Shown here: one piece after another, positions 1 through 7,087 of the stretch
Numbering within the stretch: position 1 is the stretch's first letter
Layout: the number at the start of each line of letters is the position of its first letter
Origin: JAENVT01 sp031412355
GTDB lineage: Bacteria; Actinomycetota; Acidimicrobiia; Acidimicrobiales; Ilumatobacteraceae
Reading direction: 5' to 3'
DNA length: 19,746 nt
Assembly: GCA_031412355.1 (NCBI GenBank)
Contig: JANOCR010000317.1
Span: forward strand, 1 to 19,746
Program-made: the position numbers and the translations under genes
Notes under the pieces: model-generated
Databases searched by the model: none
What the model was told of the DNA's origin: nothing
Seen by the model: only the letters and a program-made list of their open reading frames with translations

Positions 1-314
1 GCGCCGCGCCCGCGCGACGGCAGCATGGGAGCGTCCTGGTGGCTCTGGGGACGTCCGGGAACTCGCCACCTCAGCGGGAGCGCCGATCGTCGGCGGCCCT
101 GTGCAGTGCTGCGCGTGACGAGGTCAGACGACATGAGCGGCCAGGATGGCCGCAACCCGGGTGGGTGATCGTCGCTCACAGCCGGCGAGACAAGCGCCAG
201 CGACGAGCCGGAATGAGCGGAGCCACAGGACGTGGCGGAGCGAATCAACGTGTCAGAGTGGTCCTCTGTCGAACACGGCGTGGCCCTGTCGGCCGATCGT
301 GGAAGAATGTGCTG
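1..314. other. no convincing gene
   Basis: No recognisable protein or RNA gene is seen here. An open frame runs through the stretch in phase with the following mntA-like gene, but its translation is Arg/Pro-rich and low in complexity and matches nothing known to me, so it is treated as non-coding. A weak -10-like AAGAAT at 303-308 lies 6 bases before the chosen mntA start and could drive a leaderless transcript. Confidence 0.4.
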
Positions 315-629
315 ATGGTGGTCGCAAAGGTCGAACTCGATGGGCGGTCGATCGATGTGGCGCGCCTCGCGGAGGTGTGCCGGCGATTCGGCATTGCCGA
401 GTTAGCTGTTTTCGGGTCGGTTGCTCGGGGCGAGGGGCGTGACGACAGCGACGTTGATCTGCTGTATGTCCTGCAGGCGGGGGCGCGGCTCGGGTTTGCG
501 ATCGATGCACTCGAGGACGAGTTGGCAGCGGTGTTCGGTCGGCGCGTGGACCTGGTTGCGAGGAAGGCGTTGCATCCGCTGTTACGTGATGACGTCGAGC
601 GGCAGGCGCGGACGTTGTATGCGGCGTGA
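315..629 (+). CDS. mntA: MntA-type minimal nucleotidyltransferase antitoxin
   Basis: A 104-residue nucleotidyltransferase-fold protein. It carries the GSX10DXD signature (Gly34-Ser35, Asp46, Asp48) that marks MntA antitoxins of type VII toxin-antitoxin systems. In that family MntA adds AMP to a tyrosine of the partner HEPN RNase HepT and so neutralises it in the cytoplasm. The start at 315 is chosen because the NTase domain begins about 10 residues later and GGAAG at 301-305 is a plausible ribosome site; the open frame extends upstream to 39 but that part looks non-coding. The HepT frame starts inside the 3' end (11 base overlap), the usual arrangement of this pair. The partner has an internal stop, so this antitoxin may be orphaned. 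Confidence 0.85.
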   Translation: MVVAKVELDGRSIDVARLAEVCRRFGIAELAVFGSVARGEGRDDSDVDLLYVLQAGARLGFAIDALEDELAAVFGRRVDLVARKALHPLLRDDVERQARTLYAA

Positions 630-1035
630 TCTGCTCCTGCTCGCTGAAATCCTCGAGGCGGGCGAGCGCATCATCGCTCTCGTGGCGGGCCTGGAGTCGG
701 GATGTGGTGACGGGATGTGGTGACGGGATGCGCTGCTGTGGAACTTCACCGTTCTCGGGGAGGCGGTCGGCCAGTTGTCGGACGAGATCAAAGACCATCA
801 TCCAGAGATCGGTTGGAGCTCGCCCGTCCGGATGCGCAACCGCATCGTGCACGGCTATTGGTCGATCGACGTCGACATCCTCGTGACGACCGCACGAGAC
901 GATCTCGGCGGGTTCCTCGACGCCGTCCGGGCCCTACTCGATGCACGTCGATGGGCGCGGTGCCGCCCGACCGGCGACATGGTGGATGTGGTCAGATCGT
1001 TTCGATGCGCAGGCGAACTCGAACTGCGTCGGTGA
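619..1035 (+). pseudogene. hepT: HepT-like HEPN RNase toxin, interrupted by an in-frame TGA
   Basis: The reading frame from ATG 619 encodes a DUF86/HepT N-terminus (MRRDLLLLAEILEAGERI), meets TGA at 721-723, and resumes in the same frame with RDALLWNFTVLGEAVGQL. The HepT RNase motif RX4HXY follows as RNRIVHGY (835-858), containing both the catalytic Arg/His and the tyrosine that MntA modifies. The two halves share one frame, so the lesion is a nonsense codon, not a net frameshift. The stop lies within a 13 bp tandem repeat (698-730) that sits where family members have a variable linker. The recognisable family sequence ends near 950; the rest to 1035 overlaps the 3' end of the convergent vapC. 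Without readthrough only a 34-residue peptide is made, so the toxin is probably dead. Confidence 0.75.
698..730. repeat. 13 bp tandem repeat (2.5 copies) in hepT
   Basis: The unit CGGGATGTGGTGA occurs at 698-710 and 711-723, followed by a partial copy (CGGGATG) at 724-730. The TGA that ends the second unit is in frame with hepT and terminates it. Tandem units of 13 bp can be gained or lost by slippage, each event moving the frame by one base. Confidence 0.9.
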
Positions 1036-1375
1036 TCTTGCGCATGTGCGTCGGGTTGGAGGTGATGATCGCGTCTCGGCGACGGATCGCGCCATCGGCG
1101 ACGGTGACGTCGACGATGTCGTCGTGAGCGGCTTTGCCGGCGAGGATGCCGACGGACTTCGCTTGTTGCTCACTCATGGATTCGACCGAGCACAGGGCAA
1201 GGAATCGCGCCAGGCTCGCTTGACGTGAGCCGCCCCTCCAGGCTTGGGCGAGTACGGGCGCCGGCACGGTTGGCGAGACCTCCTCAGCGAGGAAGCCGGC
1301 ATGGAGGGCCCACATGCGTCGATCGTTGTGGTCGGCAGCGACGAGCGCGCCGGTGTCGTAGGTGACACCGTTCAT
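992..1375 (-). CDS. vapC: VapC-like PIN-domain toxin, copy 1 (Glu to Gln at a PIN acidic position)
   Basis: A 127-residue PIN-domain protein, a predicted Mg-dependent ribonuclease toxin. The first acidic residue (Asp7, in TYDTGAL), a central HDDIVD cluster (84-89) and Asp101 are present. At the conserved second acidic site this copy reads PVLAQAW with Gln44, while the otherwise very similar copy at 8863-9246 reads PVLAEAW. Loss of that carboxylate would be expected to weaken metal binding. The ATG at 1375 shares one base with the antitoxin TGA (TGATG), suggesting translational coupling; a GTG at 1378 is the alternative start. It is transcribed leftwards after vapB, away from the att-like repeat at 1681, and its 3' end overlaps the tail of the hepT pseudogene. 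Confidence 0.85.
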   Translation of the reverse strand: MNGVTYDTGALVAADHNDRRMWALHAGFLAEEVSPTVPAPVLAQAWRGGSRQASLARFLALCSVESMSEQQAKSVGILAGKAAHDDIVDVTVADGAIRRRDAIITSNPTHMRKITDAVRVRLRIETI

Positions 1376-1638
1376 CACGCCGACTTACGTGAGGGTGCGG
1401 AGCGGCGAAGTATCGCGCGGGCCCGAGCGAGTCCTTCGGCCAACTCATCCGCGGTGAGCGTTCCATTCTTTCGTTCCCACTCAGCGATGCCGCGCCTGCC
1501 GGCATCGAGACGTAGACGATGCGCCGCCGTGTCTGCCATCCACGCGCTGACGGTCGTGCCTTCTTGCGCAGCGGCGTGGTCGATTGCTTCGGCGAGGTCG
1601 GGTGGAAGTGAGATCGATCGCTTCTGACGGACAGCCAT
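1375..1638 (-). CDS. vapB: VapB-like ribbon-helix-helix antitoxin, copy 1
   Basis: An 87-residue protein. Its N-terminus (MAVRQKRSISLPPDLAEAID) fits a ribbon-helix-helix DNA-binding domain with a basic first strand, and the C-terminal half is the charged helical part expected to hold the toxin. It lies just upstream of and overlapping vapC. It differs from the copy at 9246-9509 at 6 of 87 positions. The ATG at 1638 is chosen because both copies keep the sequence from here on and diverge just upstream. A conserved promoter/operator block lies 8 bases upstream. Confidence 0.88.
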   Translation of the reverse strand: MAVRQKRSISLPPDLAEAIDHAAAQEGTTVSAWMADTAAHRLRLDAGRRGIAEWERKNGTLTADELAEGLARARAILRRSAPSRKSA

Positions 1639-1645
1639 AGGCCAC

Positions 1646-1671
1646 ATGGTAGTACAGGTGGTAGGACAATC
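1646..1671 (-). promoter_or_regulatory. vapBC copy 1 promoter and putative operator
   Basis: This block is identical upstream of both vapB copies (1646-1671 and 9517-9542), although the few bases between it and each start codon differ. Read on the minus strand it has a -10-like TACCAT 7 bases before the ATG, implying a leaderless or near-leaderless mRNA. It also holds two 7-mers, GTCCTAC and GTACTAC, spaced 12 bp apart, a layout that suits binding by a ribbon-helix-helix repressor such as VapB. Operator function is inferred. Confidence 0.5.
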
Positions 1672-1680
1672 GGCATTGTA

Positions 1681-1869
1681 AGGTGCACAAGAGGTGCACG
1701 GGATCTGCGAGCACTCGGCACTACTGGAGCGCACTTGAGAGACTGCACGGACTGGAGCCGCAGACCACAGCACACTCCACGGACTGCAGGGCACCACAGA
1801 CACACCAACTAGCGGTCTTAAACCCCCCTATACGAACGTATGTGCGGGTTCGAATCCCGCCCCGGGCAC
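1681..1869 (+). repeat. att-like repeat copy 1: element arm plus tRNA-Leu 3' half
   Basis: First of four same-orientation copies. It opens with GTGCAC at 1683 and 1694 (11 bp apart) and continues with ~115 bp rich in ACTGGA-type words. Then comes GCGGTCTTAAAC and the 3' half of a tRNA: a variable-arm hairpin ATAC-GAAC-GTAT, a T arm (GCGGG-TTCGAAT-CCCGC) and acceptor strand CCCGGGC plus discriminator A. The long variable arm and A73 indicate tRNA-Leu, and the anticodon loop reads TAA if phased as CTTAAAC. No 5' half with GCCCGGG lies upstream, so this is an attachment site, not a tRNA gene. An integrase gene follows directly. Confidence 0.8.
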
Positions 1870-1929
1870 GCATCTACCTGGATAAACGTGTCAATTCGAT
1901 CTGACGAACCCAAGAGCGAAAGAACTGAC

Positions 1930-1946
1930 GCGCACGGAATGCGCAC
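1930..1946. other. paired GCGCAC motif, putative integrase arm site
   Basis: GCGCAC occurs at 1930 and 1941, start to start 11 bp, 61 bases after the tRNA-like end of att copy 1. The same paired motif (GYGCAC-N5-GYGCAC) recurs 59-61 bases after copies 3 and 4, and opens the arm of every copy. Placement on both sides of the core suggests arm-type sites for the integrase or an excision factor. This copy overlaps the ATG at 1939, one reason to prefer the downstream integrase start at 1963. Confidence 0.5.
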
Positions 1947-1962
1947 GACTATCGTGGCGCGT

Positions 1963-3084
1963 ATGGCTCGAGGGTCGGTGTCTCGTCGCAGCGGGGGCTG
2001 GTGTTTCCGTCTCGACGCGGGCGTCGACGCTGTCACAGGGCATCGCCATCAGATCTCCCGGCAGGGATTCTCGACCAAACGCGAGGCCGTCGCTGCATTG
2101 AGCACGGCGCTGGATGGCGTGAACTCGACGAAGCCCGAAGCCGTCGTGGTAGGCGGTGTCGCGCTGCGCGACTATCTCGCGGAGTGGCTCGAGGGACAGC
2201 GTCACTACCTTCGCGCTTCCACCTTGCACAGCTATCGGATCGCCGTGGATCGCATCATCAGTCGTCTCGGCGACACCAACCTCGCTTCGCTGAGCCCGGC
2301 ACAGGTGCAACTACTGCAAACCGGTCTGCTTGCCAACGGTGGACGAGAGGGCCGGCCGCTCGCTGAGAAAACGGTCGCCAACACTCACGTGGTCCTCCAC
2401 AAAGCACTGGCCGATGCAGTGCGCCTCGGTTTGCTCGACCGCAACGTCGTTGCCGCTGTCGATCCACCGCGCGTGCCGCGTCCGCAGTTGTCGGTGTGGA
2501 CCGTCGATCAACTCCGAGACTTCCTCAGCGTGGCGAGTTCGCATCGCTTGTTCGCGGCGTTCGTGTTGTTGGCTACCACCGGCATGCGTCGCAGCGAAGT
2601 ACTCGGCCTGCGATGGTCTGACGTCGACTTCGACGATCGTTCAGTGTCGATCGTTCGCACTCTGACGGTGGTCGACGGTCGCCCGGTCGTGACTGCACCT
2701 AAGACGCGGGCGAGCCGCCGACTGGTCTACCTCGACACGCGCTCCATCGACATCCTCCAGTTGCACCACGACCGGTCAACGGTCGAGCGCGACGCCTACG
2801 TGTTCCAAACAATCGACGGCCAGCCGGTGAACCCGGCGTCGTTCAGCAACACTTTCGATCGACTCGTCGCCAGTAGCGGATTGCCGCGCATCCGCCTCCA
2901 CGATCTTCGCCACACCTACGCAACACTCGCCCTGCGACTTGGAACCCACCCGGTGCTGCTCAGCGAGCGGCTCGGACATACCTCAATCGCTGTCACCATC
3001 GATCGCTACTCGCACGTGATCCCCAGCATCGACCGAAACGCCGCCGACGTCGTAGCCAACCGCATCCTGCCTCGACCAATTTGA
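1963..3084 (+). CDS. int: tyrosine recombinase (phage-type integrase)
   Basis: A 373-residue site-specific recombinase that would join the att cores flanking it. An AP2-like/arm-binding N-terminus (MARGSVSRRSGGWCFRLDAG) is followed by a SAM-like core-binding domain (about 70-170) and a C-terminal catalytic domain. The catalytic set is visible: Arg209 (TGMRRSEVLGL), the hairpin Lys in APKTRASRR, His313 and Arg316 (HDLRHTYA), His339 (LGHTS) and the nucleophile Tyr349 (RYSHV). Length is normal and no lesion is seen, so it is probably functional. ATG 1963 is chosen as typical of the family; ATG 1939 adds 8 residues and is also kept in the decayed copy at 9809. It sits immediately downstream of the tRNA-like core, as is usual for tRNA-targeting elements. 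Confidence 0.93.
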   Translation: MARGSVSRRSGGWCFRLDAGVDAVTGHRHQISRQGFSTKREAVAALSTALDGVNSTKPEAVVVGGVALRDYLAEWLEGQRHYLRASTLHSYRIAVDRIISRLGDTNLASLSPAQVQLLQTGLLANGGREGRPLAEKTVANTHVVLHKALADAVRLGLLDRNVVAAVDPPRVPRPQLSVWTVDQLRDFLSVASSHRLFAAFVLLATTGMRRSEVLGLRWSDVDFDDRSVSIVRTLTVVDGRPVVTAPKTRASRRLVYLDTRSIDILQLHHDRSTVERDAYVFQTIDGQPVNPASFSNTFDRLVASSGLPRIRLHDLRHTYATLALRLGTHPVLLSERLGHTSIAVTIDRYSHVIPSIDRNAADVVANRILPRPI

Positions 3085-3170
3085 ACGCAGAGTCGACGAC
3101 TGGCGGCAACCGAGCGGGGCGACGCGGTGCGGCGAGGACGCCTCTTGGGCGGTCATTTGTGCCGAGACGA

Positions 3171-3479
3171 TTAGCAGCCCAAGGCGTAGTTCAAGGCTGA
3201 GCAAACTAGCTGCATCGTGGTGTCGTCCAGTTGTCCGACCCGATGCGTGAGCAGCGTCTGGGTCACGGTGTGCACGCCGTCGCAGTTGACGGCTGACTCT
3301 CGTTCGAGTCCGATCGTGCCGCGATCCAGCAAGACCTCGGCCCCGATGCCGCGGATGCTGGTGGTGATCTCGGCAACGGTGACGAGGGCGCGAACGTCGA
3401 TGACCTCGGTGCGGGTGAGCACGAGCACCGGCCGACGCTTTCGGCCGACTTGCGCGATCCAGACTTCTCCTCGCGTCAT
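3171..3479 (-). CDS. MazF/PemK-family mRNA interferase toxin
   Basis: A 102-residue protein with the MazF/PemK fold: N-terminal RGEVWIAQVGRKRRPVLVLT, the internal strand ALVTVAEITTSIRG, and the segment ESAVNCDGVHTVTQTLLTHR containing the conserved Ser/Asn-Cys-Asp. Family members cut mRNA at short motifs in the cytoplasm. Its ATG overlaps the antitoxin stop by 4 bases (ATGA), so the two are translationally coupled. It is the only cargo, with its antitoxin, of the segment between att copies 1 and 2, and is convergent with the integrase. The length matches complete members and nothing looks truncated. Confidence 0.88.
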   Translation of the reverse strand: MTRGEVWIAQVGRKRRPVLVLTRTEVIDVRALVTVAEITTSIRGIGAEVLLDRGTIGLERESAVNCDGVHTVTQTLLTHRVGQLDDTTMQLVCSALNYALGC

Positions 3480-3685
3480 TCGTCGCTCCAGGCCTCGGCC
3501 TCGGACCAGAACGCGTCCGCTTTCTCAGGCTTTTTCTGGTAGGCCGAGCGGTCGGCCTTGGCCAGTGCTTCGCGAACCGCAGCTGCGACTCCTTGTCGCG
3601 CGGCCAGGGAGATGTTGATGTCTAGTTGGCGGGCCTGATCTGCCAGCGCCTCATCAATAGTGAACGTCGTTCGTGTCGTCGTCAT
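3476..3685 (-). CDS. CcdA-type antitoxin
   Basis: A 69-residue antitoxin. The N-terminus MTTTRTTFTIDEALADQARQ fits a ribbon-helix-helix or CcdA-like DNA-binding domain. The C-terminus (EKADAFWSEAEAWSDE) is the acidic, aromatic toxin-wrapping tail typical of actinobacterial CcdA-family antitoxins paired with MazF/CcdB-fold toxins. It precedes and overlaps the toxin gene by 4 bases. A perfect palindrome covers its start codon and a -10-like TAGCAT, which implies autorepression and a leaderless mRNA. The pair sits just left of att copy 2, mirroring how vapBC sits left of copies 1 and 4. Confidence 0.82.
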   Translation of the reverse strand: MTTTRTTFTIDEALADQARQLDINISLAARQGVAAAVREALAKADRSAYQKKPEKADAFWSEAEAWSDE

Positions 3686-3714
3686 AGCATCAGATGCTAG
3701 CAGAGATAGCTATC
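3685..3714 (-). promoter_or_regulatory. palindromic operator and promoter of the CcdA/MazF pair
   Basis: Two perfect palindromes lie side by side. TAGCATC-A-GATGCTA (3685-3699) touches the antitoxin start codon and contains a -10-like TAGCAT on the minus strand, 8 bases before the ATG. GATAGCTATC lies at 3705-3714. Binding of the antitoxin here would block transcription directly. The function is inferred from position and symmetry. Confidence 0.6.
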
Positions 3715-3828
3715 GCCATAGTGGTACATCGACGCTAGCAGCTCTCTTCTCTCGCCCCCGGCGCTCTTGCCGCCGGATTCTCGAGCACAGACTCCTAAGC
3801 TCGTAGTGGTAGCGCAATTGCCATCCTG

Positions 3829-4018
3829 AAGGTGCACAAAGGGTGCACAGGATTCTCGAGTACTCGGCACTACTGGAGACCACTGGAGAGACGGCACGGA
3901 CTGGCGCCGCAGACCAGAGCACACTGGACGGAATGGAGAGCACCATCGAGACACGAACTTGCGGTCTTATACCCTCTCTTCTTCGGGAGGTGCGGGTTCG
4001 AACCCCGCCCCGGGCACC
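3829..4018 (+). repeat. att-like repeat copy 2: element arm plus tRNA-Leu 3' half
   Basis: Same architecture as copy 1: GTGCAC at 3832 and 3843, an arm with repeated ACTGGA words, then GCGGTCTTATAC and a tRNA 3' half. The anticodon-loop region has a T for A change (CTTATAC). The variable arm is a different hairpin (CTTC-TTCG-GGAG), the T arm is GCGGG-TTCGAAC-CCCGC, and the acceptor CCCGGGC-A is followed by CC. Unlike copies 1, 3 and 4, no paired GYGCAC motif lies ~60 bases downstream, so the DNA to its right is probably not the integrase end of an element of this family. Confidence 0.78.
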
Positions 4019-4035
4019 GCTCAGGACGTGGACGT

Positions 4036-4173
4036 TCATTGCATGATGAGGGGCAGTGAAAGAGTGAACGTCGTGCCTCGTCCGAGTTCGGTGTCGAGGG
4101 TGATGTGGCCGTCGTGTGCTGTGGCGATGCTGGCTGCAATCGTCAGACCCAGGCCGGGGCCGACGCTTCACCC
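4036..4173 (-). pseudogene. sensor histidine kinase, C-terminal remnant
   Basis: The minus strand encodes VGPGLGLTIAASIATAHDG followed by HITLDTELGRGTTFTLSLPL and a stop. This is the G2 box and last strands of a HATPase_c domain, the extreme C-terminus of a two-component histidine kinase. Nothing recognisable continues upstream of the Val-Gly-Pro, so the rest of the kinase is gone. The remnant starts about 18 bases right of att copy 2, consistent with an integration or deletion that cut the gene. Confidence 0.75.
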
Positions 4174-4449
4174 GTGCGAACGCTGTGAGCCGACAGCGTG
4201 CTGGATCTGGTGGCGAGGAACCCTCAGCCAAATGGCGACTGAACCCCCATCGTGCGGTTTCGCGGTGGGGGGCGAGCACCCACCTGTGACCGTGTGCTGG
4301 CCACCTTGTCGAGGCGCACGCCGATGCTTGAATGGTCATATGGGCGAGCTGTGGCTGCTTGTGTGTACCGGGGTGCACCTCGGCCGGCCGCCGCGTGATT
4401 CGGGCGCACAGCTCAGCGGGGCGCGGACGTGTGGGACGAGATTGATCGC
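4174..4449. other. no recognisable gene
   Basis: Neither strand gives a protein I recognise. The stretch is bounded by a histidine-kinase remnant and by a short frame coupled to the permease gene. It may be debris from the join between the att site and the permease locus. Confidence 0.4.
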
Positions 4450-4548
4450 ATGACGGAACTGAACCCGGTGGGCCGGAGCGTTCCGCGGCGGCGGCGTCCC
4501 GTTGGCGGGCACGCCCTCCTGGTCGCCGCGCGGGGGATGGGCGGATGA
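4450..4548 (+). CDS. short ORF coupled to the permease, possible remnant
   Basis: A 32-residue frame (start MTELNPVGRSVPRRRRPVGG) whose TGA overlaps the permease ATG by 4 bases (ATGA). The frame is open upstream to 4399 with a plausible protein-like stretch (DVWDEIDR), so this could be the 3' end of a larger gene, perhaps one that lay upstream in the original permease operon. No domain is recognisable and it may not be expressed. Confidence 0.3.
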   Translation: MTELNPVGRSVPRRRRPVGGHALLVAARGMGG

Positions 4549-7019
4549 GAGAGGCGGCGCGGTTCTACGCGTGGGCGCAGCTGCGATCGTCCTGGCACCG
4601 ACGCGTCGCGCTCGTCGTCCTCCTCGGTGCGATCGGTGCCGTCTCGATCGGTTCCGCTGCCGGCGCCACGCGCACTCGCAGCGCGGTCGACCGGTTCCTC
4701 ACCGAGCAACGAGCCTTCGACGTCCTTGTGTTCTGCCGAGCCCCTGAGCGCGACCGCGATGGTTTCGTGTGCGAGCAGGAGCTTCGCGATCTCGAGGAGA
4801 TCGAGGACACCGCTCCGATCTTGGAGCTGTTCGGACAGCCATCGGTAGGCGGCCGGAACGCCGAGCCCGGCGATGCCTGCTTCGACGGACCAGGTGACGT
4901 CAAGCTCATCGTGTCTCCCGGTGGTCGCTTCGGCTCGGCGATCAACGAGCACCGATTCATCGTTGGACGTCCCGTCGATTCATCGCGCGCGGACGAGGTC
5001 GTCATCAGCCGCGACCTCGCCGAGCGCGTCGACGTCGGTGTCGGGGACACCATCGATTTTCGGCTTTTCGCCGGTGCCGACTGCATCGGCGACACCGCGG
5101 AGTGGAGGCCGCCGATGGCGCTCACTGTCGTGGGCATCGAGGTCTCGCCGTTCGAGGTACGGGCCGAGTCGGGCGAGTACCGGTCGTTCATCCATGCGAC
5201 CCCGGCGCTGCTCACATCCGTCGGCGATCTTCCGGACACGGAGCTGATGGTCGCGGCGCGATTGCGTACCGGGATCGTGTTCGAGGACCTGCGCGGGCCC
5301 TTCGAGCGTCTCAACATCTCGATGGAAGCCCTCGACGAAGAGGGCCGGAAGTTCGCCGTCCCGCAGTCGCTGAACTCCGACAACCTGCAACGCTCCGTTC
5401 GCGCGCACGTCATCGCACTATGGCTGCTTGGCGCGCTCACCGCAGTTGCCGGGCTGGTCCTCGTCGGCCAAATGTTGAACCGCCAGATACGCGGGGAGGC
5501 GACGGAGTTCCGGGCGTTGCGCCACCTCGGTCTGACCCGGCGAGATCTGTCAGCGGTGGGGCTGGCCCACGTCCTCTCCGTCGTCCTGCCGGCAGCAATC
5601 TTGGCCGCGGTCGGCGGATACCTGACCTCGTCGCTCACTCCGCTCGGGATCGCCCGAATCGTCGAGGTCCAGCGGGGATTACGGGCCGAACCCATCGTGC
5701 TCGGCCTCGGCACCATCGTGATGATCCTCGGCCTCGTCGGCGTCGCGATCCCCTCGCTCGTGGCGGTGACGCGAGATCGAGTCGAGGCGGCCCCGGCGCC
5801 AAAGGGCCGGGCAGGGGCCCTGGCCCGCCGCCTGGGGGGTGGTCCGGTGACGACCACCGGCCTCCGCATGGCTTTTGAGCCACTGCGAGGACCCGGCGCC
5901 CCACCGCTGCGCACCGGATTCGGGATGATCCTGGCCGCAGTGGTTCTGCTCGTCGCGGCGACCGTGTTCGCCGGGTCGCTCACCCACCTACAGGGGTCCA
6001 AGCACCTCATCGGGTGGAACTGGGACGCTCTGTTGTTCGTCGAGGCCGAACCCGTCACCGATGCGCGCTTGCGCGAGGTCGTAGCGGCGACGCCCGGGGT
6101 TATCAGCGCGACATCGGGGACGATCTTCACGCCGATGCTTCTCCGCCTTGGCCCCGATGAGGTCTTCACGCCCACCGTCACCTTCGTCGGGGGACCGATC
6201 GGTCCGACAATGATCTCGGGTCGCGCTCCCTCCGGTCCGTCGGAGATCGTGCTGGGACGCGAGACCCTGGCGCGGCTCGGCTACCGAGAGGGCGACCGGA
6301 TCCCCTTCCTCGCCACGACGGGCGAGTCCGACGATCTCGCCGATGGAGCGTTCCGCGGCGACCTGACCATCGTCGGGACCGCGGTGCTCCCCTTCGTCGG
6401 TGGCGCCGACCGGCTCGGCACCGGGGCCGCGATCGACTTCGAGTTCGTCCGAGCCCTGGCGCCCGAGGCGCAGGCCGGTGCCGTCTTCACGCGACTCGAC
6501 GCAGGGGTGCGCGCCGACGACGTGGCGACAGCGGCCGCCGACGCGTTGGACGTCGACGCGGTCGGCAGCATCACCGAGGAGACCTTCGGACTCGATCGGA
6601 CGTTGCGCGACGTAGTGCGGATCCGGAACCTTCCGATCGCGTTCGCCGTGATGCTGGCGCTACTGGCGGTCGGCGTCATGGCCCAGGTCGTCGCCGGCTC
6701 GACCAACGCCCGGCGTGAGGAGCTCGGCGTCCTGCGGGCGCTTGGCCTCCGACCCCGTCAGATCCGGGGAGCGATCATCGTGCAGGCGGTGGCCGTGAGC
6801 GGATCGGCGCTCCTCGTCGGGCTCCCGCTGGGCATCGTGCTCGGGAGGGGAGCTTGGCATACGTTCGCGCTCAGCCTCGGAACGAAGCCCGAAGTGAGCC
6901 TGGCGAGAGGCTGGCTCGCAGCGCTCGTCGTCGGCCTCCTCGTTCTCGCCGGCCTGCTCGGCCTGCTCGGCAGCGCCCGCCCGCGGCGGCAGCTCGCGTC
7001 CGCCCTTCGCCGGGAGTGA
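4545..7019 (+). CDS. FtsX-family ABC transporter permease
   Basis: An 824-residue membrane protein with the layout of actinobacterial MacB/LolC-like permeases having two FtsX domains. Hydrophobic segments are seen near residues 21-40, 288-308, 343-362, 383-407, 458-481, 697-720, 741-767 and 790-811, i.e. one plus three helices repeated twice, with large extracytoplasmic domains at about 41-287 and 482-696. The first helix ends in GSAAGATRTRSAVDRFL, typical of this family. Such permeases need a cytoplasmic ATPase, and none is encoded in the window. The start at 4545 overlaps a short upstream frame. The substrate cannot be predicted; export or extraction of lipids, peptides or lipoproteins is usual for the family. 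It lies between att copies 2 and 3. Confidence 0.85.
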   Translation: MREAARFYAWAQLRSSWHRRVALVVLLGAIGAVSIGSAAGATRTRSAVDRFLTEQRAFDVLVFCRAPERDRDGFVCEQELRDLEEIEDTAPILELFGQPSVGGRNAEPGDACFDGPGDVKLIVSPGGRFGSAINEHRFIVGRPVDSSRADEVVISRDLAERVDVGVGDTIDFRLFAGADCIGDTAEWRPPMALTVVGIEVSPFEVRAESGEYRSFIHATPALLTSVGDLPDTELMVAARLRTGIVFEDLRGPFERLNISMEALDEEGRKFAVPQSLNSDNLQRSVRAHVIALWLLGALTAVAGLVLVGQMLNRQIRGEATEFRALRHLGLTRRDLSAVGLAHVLSVVLPAAILAAVGGYLTSSLTPLGIARIVEVQRGLRAEPIVLGLGTIVMILGLVGVAIPSLVAVTRDRVEAAPAPKGRAGALARRLGGGPVTTTGLRMAFEPLRGPGAPPLRTGFGMILAAVVLLVAATVFAGSLTHLQGSKHLIGWNWDALLFVEAEPVTDARLREVVAATPGVISATSGTIFTPMLLRLGPDEVFTPTVTFVGGPIGPTMISGRAPSGPSEIVLGRETLARLGYREGDRIPFLATTGESDDLADGAFRGDLTIVGTAVLPFVGGADRLGTGAAIDFEFVRALAPEAQAGAVFTRLDAGVRADDVATAAADALDVDAVGSITEETFGLDRTLRDVVRIRNLPIAFAVMLALLAVGVMAQVVAGSTNARREELGVLRALGLRPRQIRGAIIVQAVAVSGSALLVGLPLGIVLGRGAWHTFALSLGTKPEVSLARGWLAALVVGLLVLAGLLGLLGSARPRRQLASALRRE

Positions 7020-7087
7020 CGGCAGACCCAACCCGAGGTCCACCGCGAGCGTCAACGCCGCGATCAGTTCAGCACCCGGCGGCGGAG

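Larger units (their letters stand above)
992..2240. repeat. large duplicated block, left copy
   Basis: The block vapC-vapB-att repeat-integrase 5' end is present here and again at 8863-10107 in the same orientation. Similarity is high through vapB, the promoter block and the tRNA-like core, and lower at the vapC 3' end and in the decayed integrase. Recombination between the copies would delete or duplicate everything between them (about 7.9 kb). Confidence 0.8.

Noticed and set aside
39..314. N-terminal extension of the MntA-like protein
   Set aside because: The translation is basic and low in complexity and precedes a complete NTase domain; family members are about 100 residues.
775..1035. 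Downstream half of HepT as a separate gene
   Set aside because: It lacks the first HEPN helices and the only ATG-like start falls inside the domain; it is better read as one interrupted gene.
1681..1869. Each repeat as an intron-containing or complete tRNA gene
   Set aside because: No 5' half (GCCCGGG acceptor strand, D arm) is found upstream of any of the four 3' halves, and the ~130 bp arm has no group I intron features that I can see.
4565..6181. 538-codon minus-strand open frame
   Set aside because: It is antisense to the FtsX permease, rich in Arg/Ser/Pro/Thr and without domain features; typical shadow of high-GC coding DNA.
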